Source of the DNA: Trinickia violacea
Lineage (GTDB): Bacteria > Pseudomonadota > Gammaproteobacteria > Burkholderiales > Burkholderiaceae
Assembly (NCBI RefSeq): GCF_005280735.1
Contig: NZ_CP040077.1
Span: 620,001-684,000, forward strand
Length of the DNA stretch: 64,000 bases
Direction of reading: 5' to 3'
Part shown: positions 1 through 7,565 of the stretch, one piece after another
Position numbering within the stretch: the first letter of the stretch is position 1
How the letters are laid out: each line of letters begins with the position of its first letter
The notes under the pieces: model-generated
The model's input: only the letters and a program-made list of their open reading frames with translations
Told to the model about the DNA's origin: nothing
Database searches by the model: none
Translations under genes and position numbers: made by a program

Positions 1-1130
1 GCGTGTTCAAGAACACGCGCCCGGATGAGCTGCTGGTCCACGCGATCAAGTCGGCCGTGGCGCAGGTGCCGGGGCTCGATACGTCGGTGATCGAAGACGC
101 GATCGTCGGCTGCGCGATTCCCGAAGCGGAGCAGGGCCTGAACGTCGCGCGCATGGGCGCGCTGCTCGCGGGCCTGCCGCAGTCGGTCGGCGGCGTGACC
201 GTGAACCGTTTCTGCGCGTCGGGCATCACCGCGCTCGCGATGGCAGCGGACCGCATTCGCGTCGGCGAAGCGGAAGCGCTGATCGCCGGCGGCTGCGAAT
301 CGATGAGCATGGTGCCGATGATGGGCAACAAGCCGTCGATGTCGCCGCATATCTTCGATCGCAGCGAAGACTTCGGCATCGCGTACGGCATGGGCCTGAC
401 TGCCGAGAAAGTGGCGGAGCGCTGGAAGGTGAGCCGCGAGGCGCAGGACCAGTTCTCGGTCGAGTCGCACCGCAAGGCCATCGCCGCTCAGCAGGCCGGC
501 GAATTCAAGGACGAGATCGCGGCGTACACGCTCGCCGAGCGCTTCCCCGATCTCGCGACCGGCGAGATCAAGGTGAAGGCGCGTGAGATCGCGCTCGACG
601 AAGGTCCGCGTCCCGACACCTCGCTCGAAGGTCTCGCGAAGCTGCGTGCGGTGTTCGCAGCGAAGGGCTCGGTCACGGCGGGCAACAGCTCGCAGACCTC
701 GGACGGCGCGGGCGCGCTGATCGTCGTGTCGGAAAAGATCCTCAAGCAGTTCAACCTGACACCGCTCGCGCGCTTCGTGAGCTTCGCAGTGCGCGGCGTG
801 CCGCCCGAAATCATGGGTATCGGCCCGAAGGAAGCGATTCCGGCCGCGCTCAAGGCCGCGGGCTTGAAGCAGGACGACATCGACTGGATCGAACTGAACG
901 AGGCATTCGCGGCGCAATCGCTCGCCGTGATTCAGGACCTCGGTCTCGATCCTTCGAAGGTCAACCCGCTCGGCGGCGCGATCGCGCTCGGCCACCCGCT
1001 CGGCGCGACGGGCGCGATCCGCGCGTCGACGGTCGTTCACGGCCTGCGCCGCCGCAACCTGAAGTACGGCATGGTGACGATGTGCGTCGGCACCGGCATG
1101 GGCGCGGCGGGCATCATCGAGCGTCTGTAA
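1..1130 (+). CDS. Acetyl-CoA C-acyltransferase (thiolase), 5' end cut by the window
   Basis: This is a thiolase that cleaves 3-ketoacyl-CoA with CoA in fatty-acid beta-oxidation, or condenses acetyl-CoA units. The frame is open from the left edge, so roughly the first 20 residues lie outside; the GTG at base 3 is probably internal. Numbered from that codon, the acyl-accepting cysteine is C71 in NRFCASGITAL, the activating histidine is H331 in GHPLGATG, and the second catalytic cysteine is C361 in CVGTGMG. All three thiolase active-site residues are therefore intact. The enoyl-CoA hydratase-like gene 100 bases downstream on the same strand fits a beta-oxidation cluster. Substrate chain length cannot be read from the sequence, so I give no symbol. 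Confidence 0.93.
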   Translation, partial: VFKNTRPDELLVHAIKSAVAQVPGLDTSVIEDAIVGCAIPEAEQGLNVARMGALLAGLPQSVGGVTVNRFCASGITALAMAADRIRVGEAEALIAGGCESMSMVPMMGNKPSMSPHIFDRSEDFGIAYGMGLTAEKVAERWKVSREAQDQFSVESHRKAIAAQQAGEFKDEIAAYTLAERFPDLATGEIKVKAREIALDEGPRPDTSLEGLAKLRAVFAAKGSVTAGNSSQTSDGAGALIVVSEKILKQFNLTPLARFVSFAVRGVPPEIMGIGPKEAIPAALKAAGLKQDDIDWIELNEAFAAQSLAVIQDLGLDPSKVNPLGGAIALGHPLGATGAIRASTVVHGLRRRNLKYGMVTMCVGTGMGAAGIIERL

Positions 1131-1233
1131 GCACGGCATTGCACTGACTACGGTTCGCGTGCGTCGGGACGAAACCCGGAGTGCGCGAACCGTTTTTTAT
1201 TCAGCAGCGGAAACCGCAAGCAAGGAGGCAACG

Positions 1234-1998
1234 ATGGACATCCTGATCGAACACGCCGAAGGCGTGATGACGATTGCGTTCAACCGGCCCGACAAGAAGA
1301 ACGCGATCACGGCCGCGATGTATCAGACGATAGCCGACGCGCTCGCCGGCGCGGAGGACGATCCGACGGTGCGCGCGATCCTGATCCGCGGCAGCGTGGG
1401 CATCTTCAGCGCGGGCAACGATCTCGAAGACTTCATGAAGCAGCCGCCCAAGGGCGAGGACGCGCCGGTGTTCCAGTTCCTGCGGCGCATCAGCACGATG
1501 GGCAAGCCGGTGGTGGCGTCGGTGGCGGGCGCGGCGATCGGCATCGGCACGACGCTGCTGTTGCATTGCGACCTCGTGTACGCGGCCGATTCGGCCGTGT
1601 TCTCGCTCCCCTTCGCGCAGCTCGGGCTGTGCCCGGAAGCGGCGTCGAGCCTGCTGCTGCCGCGCATCGCGGGCTACCAGCTCGCCGCCGAAAAGCTGAT
1701 GCTCGGCGAAGCGTTCGACGCGAAAGAAGCGCACCGCATGGGAATCGTCAACCGCGTGCTGCCGGCGGCGGAAGTCGATGCGTTCGCGCTCGCGCAGGCC
1801 GCGAAGCTGGCCGCGCTGCCCGCGTCGTCGCTGCGCGTGACGAAGTCGCTGATGAAGCACGCGAGCGGCCGCGAGATCGCCGTGCAGATGACCGACGAAG
1901 CGGTGCATTTCGCCAAGATGCTGCTCGCGCCCGAAGCGCGCGAGGCGTTCAAGGCGTTCTTCGAGAAGCGCAAGCCGGATTTCAAGCAGTTCGACTGA
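1234..1998 (+). CDS. Enoyl-CoA hydratase/isomerase family protein
   Basis: A 254-residue crotonase-fold protein acting on enoyl-CoA. The start at 1234 is chosen because AGGAGG stands just upstream (1223-1228); an in-frame extension further upstream has no such site. The two oxyanion-hole segments are visible as FSAGNDLEDF (about residues 58-67) and GAAIGIG (about 99-105). The segment PFAQLGLCPEAASS resembles delta3,delta2-enoyl-CoA isomerases (PECI type) more than classical hydratases, whose second catalytic glutamate sits in a P-G-x-GGTQ context. Isomerase activity is thus as likely as hydratase activity. The C-terminus carries repeated Phe/Lys residues (FKAFFEKRKPDFKQF). It follows the thiolase gene and probably shares its transcript. 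Confidence 0.92.
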   Translation: MDILIEHAEGVMTIAFNRPDKKNAITAAMYQTIADALAGAEDDPTVRAILIRGSVGIFSAGNDLEDFMKQPPKGEDAPVFQFLRRISTMGKPVVASVAGAAIGIGTTLLLHCDLVYAADSAVFSLPFAQLGLCPEAASSLLLPRIAGYQLAAEKLMLGEAFDAKEAHRMGIVNRVLPAAEVDAFALAQAAKLAALPASSLRVTKSLMKHASGREIAVQMTDEAVHFAKMLLAPEAREAFKAFFEKRKPDFKQFD

Positions 1999-2036
1999 GC
2001 GCTCGACCGAGACTCGCCGGAGCGCAGCGGAGGGCG

Positions 2037-2864
2037 TTACTGGGTGTCGTAGTCGACGTAGCTCGTCTCGCGGCAAAAGCTCACGAGACGCACGCCCGCC
2101 TGCCGCGCGATGGCAATCGCGAGCGACGACGGTGCCGAAATCGTCGCGACCATCGGAATGCCGACGCGCGCGGCCTTGCGCACCAGCTCGTAGCTCGCGC
2201 GGCTCGACAGGAACACGAAGCCGTCGGTCGTATCGGCGCGCTCGAGCACGAGCTGGCCAATGAGCTTGTCGAGCGCGTTGTGACGCCCGACGTCCTCGAA
2301 CGCGTGGCGAATCGCGCCCTCGGCGTCGCACCATGCGGCGGCGTGCAGGCCGCCCGTGAGCCGCGTGAGCGCCTGGTGCGCTGGCAGCTCGCGGGCCGCG
2401 CGCGCGATCGCATCGGGCGCGAGGCGCGCGAGAAAGCCGGTGTCGGGCACGCGTTCCGGCGCGAGATCCAGCAAGTCGATGCTTTCGATGCCGCACACGC
2501 CGCAGCCGGTGCGCCCGGCAAGCGCGCGGCGTTTTTCCTTGAGCGCGGCGAATGCCTGCTGCACGACCGTCAATTGCACTTCCGCATGCGGGATCTCGCC
2601 CGTGCGCTGCGTGACCTCGATGTCCTGAATATCGCTGCCGCGCTCGACGATCCCTTCTGAGATCGCAAACCCGACCGCGAACGCTTCCAGATCGCGCGGG
2701 GTCGCCATCATCACGGCGTGGGAGATGCCGTTGAAGACGAGCGCGATCGGCCATTCCTGGCCGATCTGATCGGTGACGGATTCGATTGCGCCGGACTGAT
2801 GCCGGCGCACGTTCTGCTCGATGACGCCGGGCTGCTCGGCGGCTTCCAATGGGTCCAAGTTCAC
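2037..2864 (-). CDS. fdhD: Formate dehydrogenase accessory sulfurtransferase FdhD
   Basis: FdhD transfers sulfur from the cysteine desulfurase IscS to the bis-MGD molybdenum cofactor, making formate dehydrogenase active. The protein is 275 residues, normal for the family. The CxxC pair needed for sulfur transfer is C121 and C124 in TGCGVCG, and the C-terminal half has the family segment LSSRASYELVRKAARVGIPM. The listed start is a GTG; a TTG two codons later (2858) sits at better spacing from the AGGAG at 2864-2868 and may be the true start. No formate dehydrogenase structural genes are in the window. The divergent neighbour is a nitrate-reductase-associated protein, a pairing known for this family. 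Confidence 0.95.
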   Translation of the reverse strand: MNLDPLEAAEQPGVIEQNVRRHQSGAIESVTDQIGQEWPIALVFNGISHAVMMATPRDLEAFAVGFAISEGIVERGSDIQDIEVTQRTGEIPHAEVQLTVVQQAFAALKEKRRALAGRTGCGVCGIESIDLLDLAPERVPDTGFLARLAPDAIARAARELPAHQALTRLTGGLHAAAWCDAEGAIRHAFEDVGRHNALDKLIGQLVLERADTTDGFVFLSSRASYELVRKAARVGIPMVATISAPSSLAIAIARQAGVRLVSFCRETSYVDYDTQ

Positions 2865-2997
2865 TCCTCGCGCGGCGCGGCGGTGGGTCGCGGCGGCCGT
2901 GCCAGTGGCCCGCTTCGTCCGTTATGCGCCGGATAAGGTTCTAAAATACCCCAAGCAGGCAACGCGTGCCGCGTGCGCCGTTTATGAGGACACCGCC

Positions 2998-3480
2998 ATG
3001 GGATTGCATGACAAGCCGCTTCTCTTCGATTTCGAAGTGATTTCATCCGAGAACCTCACCTTTATGCCGATGTCGGTGCGCTTCAATCTCGACCGCTTCG
3101 GCCTGCGCATCTCGCTCGCGCAATGGCAGATGCTGCCGCTCGAGGACCGCGCATTGCTCGCGCGTTTCCCCGTCGAAGAGGACGACGACTCGGCGATCGA
3201 GCCGAACTTCGACCACGCGCTTTTCGAGATGATGCGCACGCACGCCAACGTCGAGCCCGACTGGTTCTCGCCGGACGGGGCGCCCGCCTGGCGCAATACC
3301 GAAATCGTGCCGGAAGGCGTGCTCAACCAAAGCAGCATCGCGAGCCTCATCGCGCCGACGCCGGAAAAATGGGCGCAGCTCGACCCATTCAAGCGCTATG
3401 TGCTGACCAAGCTGTCGCGCAAGCCCGAGGGCAATCACGATTTCATCCCTGCGATGAAGGAGTTCGGCCTGGCGCCGTGA
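2998..3480 (+). CDS. Nitrate reductase-associated protein family
   Basis: A 160-residue cytoplasmic protein without signal or membrane segment. The start at 2998 (MGLHDKPLLFDFEVI) is preferred over upstream in-frame codons that would run back into the fdhD start region. The N-terminal FDFE and the central phrase LPLEDRALLARFPVE match what I recall of the nitrate-reductase-associated family (PF09655/TIGR02664), which is small, poorly characterised and often located beside fdhD or molybdoenzyme genes. Its biochemical role is not known. It is transcribed divergently from fdhD across about 130 bases that must hold both promoters. Confidence 0.75.
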   Translation: MGLHDKPLLFDFEVISSENLTFMPMSVRFNLDRFGLRISLAQWQMLPLEDRALLARFPVEEDDDSAIEPNFDHALFEMMRTHANVEPDWFSPDGAPAWRNTEIVPEGVLNQSSIASLIAPTPEKWAQLDPFKRYVLTKLSRKPEGNHDFIPAMKEFGLAP

Positions 3481-3548
3481 TTTTTTATATCAGTTACCCC
3501 TTCATCTTTCCCGAACTGCGCCGTTATCCATGAGTTGGCGCGCAGAGA

Positions 3549-3582
3549 GCCCACATTCGTCCGATGAAATGCGAACGTGGGC
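3549..3582. other. Imperfect hairpin between two genes
   Basis: GCCCACATTCG (3549-3559) pairs with CGAACGTGGGC (3572-3582) with one mismatch and a 12-base loop. It lies 70 bases after the nitrate-reductase-associated gene and 55 bases before the next start. No uridine tract follows on either strand, so a classical intrinsic terminator is not supported; it may be a Rho-linked end or an operator. Confidence 0.3.
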
Positions 3583-3637
3583 AAGCCGAGAACGATAGCC
3601 GCGCCTGCCTCCCAGAACGAACGGCGTTCGGTTATCC

Positions 3638-6600
3638 ATGACCTTTTCCTTTTCGAAGCGGCTGCTGATCAATATGGCAGTCGTCGCCGCGGCGGTCGGC
3701 GCGAATGCGTTTGTCGCGTACACGCAGATCCGCAGCCAGCGCGCAGCCGATGAGCGCACGATGCGCTCGATGAGCGTCAAGCACGATCTCGACGCCTATC
3801 GCTCGACGCTAGGCGAAGGGCTCGCCGCGCTCGGCAACTTCGAATCGTCGGGCGTGCTGGTGCCGGACGGCTGGCGCGAGAGCGCGAGGACACAGGAGCT
3901 GACCACCCTCGCGGCTTCGTTGCGTTCCCAACTGACGGGCGAGCCCGACACGGCCGCGCCGCTCGACTGGCTGCTCGCGAGCGGCCAGAGCTTCGAGCGC
4001 GACGCGCAGGCAGCGCTGGCCCACGCGGCGACGCTGCCGGATACCCCCGCGCGCGCCTGGGCGGCATCGGCGTACACGCGGCTCGGCTCGGAGCTCGGCG
4101 GCGTCGATACGGCGCTCGCTTTGCTGCGCCAGCGCGAGGACGAAGCGCTCGAAGCCTCGCTCGCCGACTCCGCGCGCTCCACCCGGCGCGCGACTTGGGT
4201 GCTGATCTTCACGATGATCGTCGGCAGCGGCTTGCTGATCTACACGTTCGGCATGCGCGAAAGCGCCGCGCGCGCGAAGATTCGGGTCGCGCGGGCGATG
4301 CGCCGCAGCGACGAGCGTTTCCGCGAACTGTTCGACGCTCACCCGGTGCCGATGTGGATCTACGATCGCGAGACGCTGCGCTTTCTCGCGGTCAACGCCG
4401 CGACGATCCAGCAATACGGGCACGCCGAGGAAGAGTTTCTCGCGATGACGTTCCGGGATATCTGTCCCGCCGACGAAATCCCCCGACTCGAATCCTATTT
4501 GGCGCGCAGCGACGCGTCGCCGCGCCGCGGACGAGTGAGCGCGGGCGTGTGGCGGCATCGGCGCCGCGACGGCTCGTTGCTTTCCACCGATGTCTCGATC
4601 CACGCGCTCACGTTCATGGGGCGCCCGGCGACGTTCGTGCTCGCCGACGACGTGACCGACCAGATCAACGCCGAAGCCGAAGCGCAACGCTCGACGCAGA
4701 TGCTCGAAACGGTGATCGACAACATCCCGCAGCGCATCTCGTGGAAAGACCGCGAGCTGCGCTATCTCGGCTGCAACATGACGTTCGCGCGCGACGCCGG
4801 GCTGGCGTACCCCGAGCAGGTGGTCGGCAAAACCGACTTCGACTTGCCGTGGAAGGAGGTGGCAGTCGAGTTGCGGCGCGCCGACGAGGACGTGATCGCG
4901 ACCAGCGTGCCGAAGATGAACGTCGAGTTCGACCTGCTGATCGACGGCGCGCACCACGTAGCGGTGGCGAGCAAGATTCCGCTCACCAATGCCGATGGCG
5001 AAGTGATCGGCGTGCTGAGCTCGTACACCGACGTCACGGACCGCAAGCGCTCGGACCTCGCGCTGCGTTTGCAAAGCCGCGCGCTCGACGCGAGCGTCAA
5101 CGCGATCCTGATCACCGGCCCGGCGGAGGGCGGCCATCTGATCGAATACGTGAACCCCGCGTTCAAGCGGATCACGGGCTACGATCCCGCCGAGGTGATC
5201 GGCCAGGACTGCCGCTTCCTGCAACGCGACGACCGCGACCAGGAGGGGCTCATCGTGATTCGCGAGGGGCTCGCGGCGAACCGCGAGGTGAGCGCCGTGC
5301 TGCGCAATTACCGCAAGGACGGCGCGTTGTTCTGGAATCAGCTCTTCATCGCGCCGGTGCCGAACGCCGACGGCGAGACGACGCATCACATCGGCGTGAT
5401 CAACGAAGTGACCGACCTGATCCGCTATCAGGAGCAGCTCGAATACCAGGCCAACTACGACGGCTTGACGCGCCTGCCGAACCGCAACCTGCTGCGCGAG
5501 CGGCTGCAGCAGGCGCTCTCCACCTCTCAGCGGCGCAACAAGCGCGTGGCGGTGGTGTTCATCGACCTCGACGGCTTCAAGAACGTCAACGACAGCCTTG
5601 GCCACAGCGTCGGCGACCGCTTGCTCGCGGTGGTGGCCGAGCGTCTCGCGAGGAGCGCGCGGGCGAGCGATACCGTCGCGCGCCACGGCGGCGACGAGTT
5701 CGTGACCGTGCTCACCGACGTCGCCGACGAGCAATCGCTGATCGCGTGGATGGAGCGCGTGCGCGCGGCGATCTCGGAGCCGGTGGTGCTCGACGGCACC
5801 GAGCTTTACGTCGGCTGCAGCATGGGCGCGAGCCTCTTCCCGCAAGACGGCGAAGACGCCGAGACGCTGATGAAGAAGGCCGATCTCGCGATGTACCGCG
5901 CGAAGGACATGGGCCGCAACACGTTCCAGTTCTATCAGCCGGAGATGAACACGAGCGTCGGCGCGCGTCTGAACCTCGAGCGGCGCTTGCGGCGCGCGCT
6001 GCGCGACAACGAATTCCTGCTGCACTACCAGCCGCAGGTCGATATCGCGACGGGCAAGATCGTCGGCATGGAGGCGCTCGTGCGCTGGCTCGACCCCGAG
6101 GTCGGACTCGTGCCGCCGTCCGCGTTCATTCCGGTCGCGGAGGAGAGCGGGCTGATCGGGCCGCTCTCCGAATGGGTGCTGCGCGAAGCCTGCCGGCAGA
6201 ACAAGGCGTGGCAGGACGCGGGGCTGCCGCCCGCGCGCGTGTCGGTGAACTTGTCGGCCCGGCAGTTTCAGCAGCGCGACATCGCCAAGCTCGTGATGTC
6301 GATTCTCGAAGAAACCGGGCTCGCGCCGCAGTATCTCGAGCTCGAGCTGACCGAAAGCATGATCATGCGCAACGCGGAGGAGGCCGTCGTGATGCTCAAC
6401 GAGCTGCACGCGCTCGGCATCAGCATCGCGATCGACGACTTCGGCACCGGCTATTCGAGCCTCGGCTATCTCAAGCGCTTCCCGGTCGATCGCTTGAAGA
6501 TCGACCGCTCGTTCGTGTCGGACATCGGCGCCTCGGACGACGACGAGACCATCACGTCGGCCATCATCGCGCTCGCGCACTCGCTGGAGCTGCAAGTGAT

Positions 6601-6754
6601 CGCGGAGGGCGTCGAGACGTCGTCGCAGCTCGACTTCCTGCGCGAGCGCTCATGCCACGAAATGCAGGGCTTTTTCTTCGCCAAGCCGATGCCGCACGAC
6701 GCCATTCCGGGGTTGCTGCAGCAAGGGATGGCGGCGGAGGAGCAAGAAGCGTAA
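3638..6754 (+). CDS. Membrane PAS/LOV-like-GGDEF-EAL cyclic-di-GMP signalling protein
   Basis: A 1038-residue sensor that can make and break cyclic di-GMP. Domains: membrane helix 8-28, a mainly helical periplasmic region about 30-185, second helix about 186-205, PAS1 (228-342), PAS2 (355-468), PAS3 (480-595), GGDEF (605-768) and EAL (775-1030). The GGDEF motif is intact (684-688), and an inhibitory I-site R674-A-S-D677 sits exactly five residues before it. EAL is intact (E812), with the supporting motifs NLSARQF, ELTES, DDFGTGYS, AEGVET and QGFFF, so both enzymes look competent. PAS3 carries GQDCRFLQ with C525 and strongly resembles a blue-light LOV domain (see findings). No clear ribosome site precedes the ATG. 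It appears to be a single-gene unit. Confidence 0.93.
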   Translation: MTFSFSKRLLINMAVVAAAVGANAFVAYTQIRSQRAADERTMRSMSVKHDLDAYRSTLGEGLAALGNFESSGVLVPDGWRESARTQELTTLAASLRSQLTGEPDTAAPLDWLLASGQSFERDAQAALAHAATLPDTPARAWAASAYTRLGSELGGVDTALALLRQREDEALEASLADSARSTRRATWVLIFTMIVGSGLLIYTFGMRESAARAKIRVARAMRRSDERFRELFDAHPVPMWIYDRETLRFLAVNAATIQQYGHAEEEFLAMTFRDICPADEIPRLESYLARSDASPRRGRVSAGVWRHRRRDGSLLSTDVSIHALTFMGRPATFVLADDVTDQINAEAEAQRSTQMLETVIDNIPQRISWKDRELRYLGCNMTFARDAGLAYPEQVVGKTDFDLPWKEVAVELRRADEDVIATSVPKMNVEFDLLIDGAHHVAVASKIPLTNADGEVIGVLSSYTDVTDRKRSDLALRLQSRALDASVNAILITGPAEGGHLIEYVNPAFKRITGYDPAEVIGQDCRFLQRDDRDQEGLIVIREGLAANREVSAVLRNYRKDGALFWNQLFIAPVPNADGETTHHIGVINEVTDLIRYQEQLEYQANYDGLTRLPNRNLLRERLQQALSTSQRRNKRVAVVFIDLDGFKNVNDSLGHSVGDRLLAVVAERLARSARASDTVARHGGDEFVTVLTDVADEQSLIAWMERVRAAISEPVVLDGTELYVGCSMGASLFPQDGEDAETLMKKADLAMYRAKDMGRNTFQFYQPEMNTSVGARLNLERRLRRALRDNEFLLHYQPQVDIATGKIVGMEALVRWLDPEVGLVPPSAFIPVAEESGLIGPLSEWVLREACRQNKAWQDAGLPPARVSVNLSARQFQQRDIAKLVMSILEETGLAPQYLELELTESMIMRNAEEAVVMLNELHALGISIAIDDFGTGYSSLGYLKRFPVDRLKIDRSFVSDIGASDDDETITSAIIALAHSLELQVIAEGVETSSQLDFLRERSCHEMQGFFFAKPMPHDAIPGLLQQGMAAEEQEA

Positions 6755-6781
6755 GACTGCGAAGCAGGAGGGCGCAGGCTG

Positions 6782-6810
6782 CGGCGCGCGGTGAGTCCGT
6801 GCGCGCGCCG
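6782..6810. terminator. Hairpin between convergent genes
   Basis: CGGCGCGCG (6782-6790) and CGCGCGCCG (6802-6810) form a perfect 9-bp stem with an 11-base loop in the gap between the GGDEF-EAL gene and the convergent thioesterase gene. There is no uridine tract, so it is only a possible bidirectional transcription end. Confidence 0.4.
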
Positions 6811-6833
6811 TACTGAGGTGGGCTTAACGTTGT

Positions 6834-7229
6834 TTAAGCGAGGTCGGGCAGCTTGCGCGGGCGGCGGTCGAGGTCGGTCGCGACGTAGGTGAGTTCGGCT
6901 TCGGTGACCTTCACGGTCTCGTTCGCGAGGCTCATGCGCTGCGCAAACACCTCGACCGACACCGTCACCGACGTATTGCCGGTCTTCACGATCTCGGCGT
7001 AGAAGCTCAGCAGGTCGCCGACGAACACCGGCTGCTTGAAGATGAACGAGTTGACCGCGATGGTCGCGACGCGGCCGTTGGCGCGGCGGCTCGCCGGAAT
7101 CGAGCCGGCGATGTCGACTTGCGCCATGATCCAGCCGCCGAACACGTCGCCGTGGACGTTCGCGTCCGAAGGCTGCGGCACGACGCGCAGCGCGCACGGT
7201 TTTTGCGGAAGCACGGGGGTGGTGGTCAT
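6834..7229 (-). CDS. Acyl-CoA thioesterase, YciA/hotdog family
   Basis: A 131-residue cytoplasmic hotdog-fold thioesterase hydrolysing acyl-CoA. The family segment VHGDVFGGWIMAQVDIAGS (about residues 23-41) holds the catalytic aspartate region, followed by VNSFIFKQPVFVGD, the typical strand-and-turn of YciA-like enzymes. I chose ATG at 7229 (MTTTPVL); an ATG four codons earlier (7241) is possible, and neither has a strong ribosome site. Further N-terminal extension is unlikely because the added sequence is arginine-rich and unlike the family. The gene converges on the GGDEF-EAL gene and is divergent from the ABC exporter. Confidence 0.9.
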   Translation of the reverse strand: MTTTPVLPQKPCALRVVPQPSDANVHGDVFGGWIMAQVDIAGSIPASRRANGRVATIAVNSFIFKQPVFVGDLLSFYAEIVKTGNTSVTVSVEVFAQRMSLANETVKVTEAELTYVATDLDRRPRKLPDLA

Positions 7230-7565
7230 CGAGGGTTCCATGTGAAAAGAGGCGCTGGCACGAAGCGCTTGGCGCGGTGAGCGTGCTTTGCGGGAAACCG
7301 GGCAATCGGGCAAGGCGTCGTGCCGGACAGGGCGCATCGCTCGGCCCGAGGCCACGGGAAGCGGCGCCAGTCGGCTTCTGCGACAATAGCAGAGGGTTGG
7401 AATTGTACGGGAAACCATGCGTTCCGACTAAGGCGGCACGCCGCGCAAACTCTATCTGCCTGCTCGTCCTGGACGGGCATCGTCCCCACGTCAATTGAAC
7501 CCGGCTGGCGCTCAAGAAGTTCGGCCTTCTCCGCCGCCTTATTTGCCGCCCGCTTTCTTCCGATC

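Noticed and set aside
1201..2754. A 517-codon minus-strand frame across the enoyl-CoA hydratase and fdhD
   Set aside because: It overlaps two well supported genes in other frames and reads as low-complexity arginine-rich protein.
3809..6595. A 928-codon minus-strand open frame opposite the first GGDEF-EAL gene
   Set aside because: Its translation is His/Arg/Asp-rich with no domains; it mirrors the codon pattern of the real gene on the plus strand in high-GC DNA.
7320..7565. An 82-codon N-terminal extension of the ABC exporter
   Set aside because: It is arginine/serine-rich, crosses the divergent promoter region, and the family begins near 7566.
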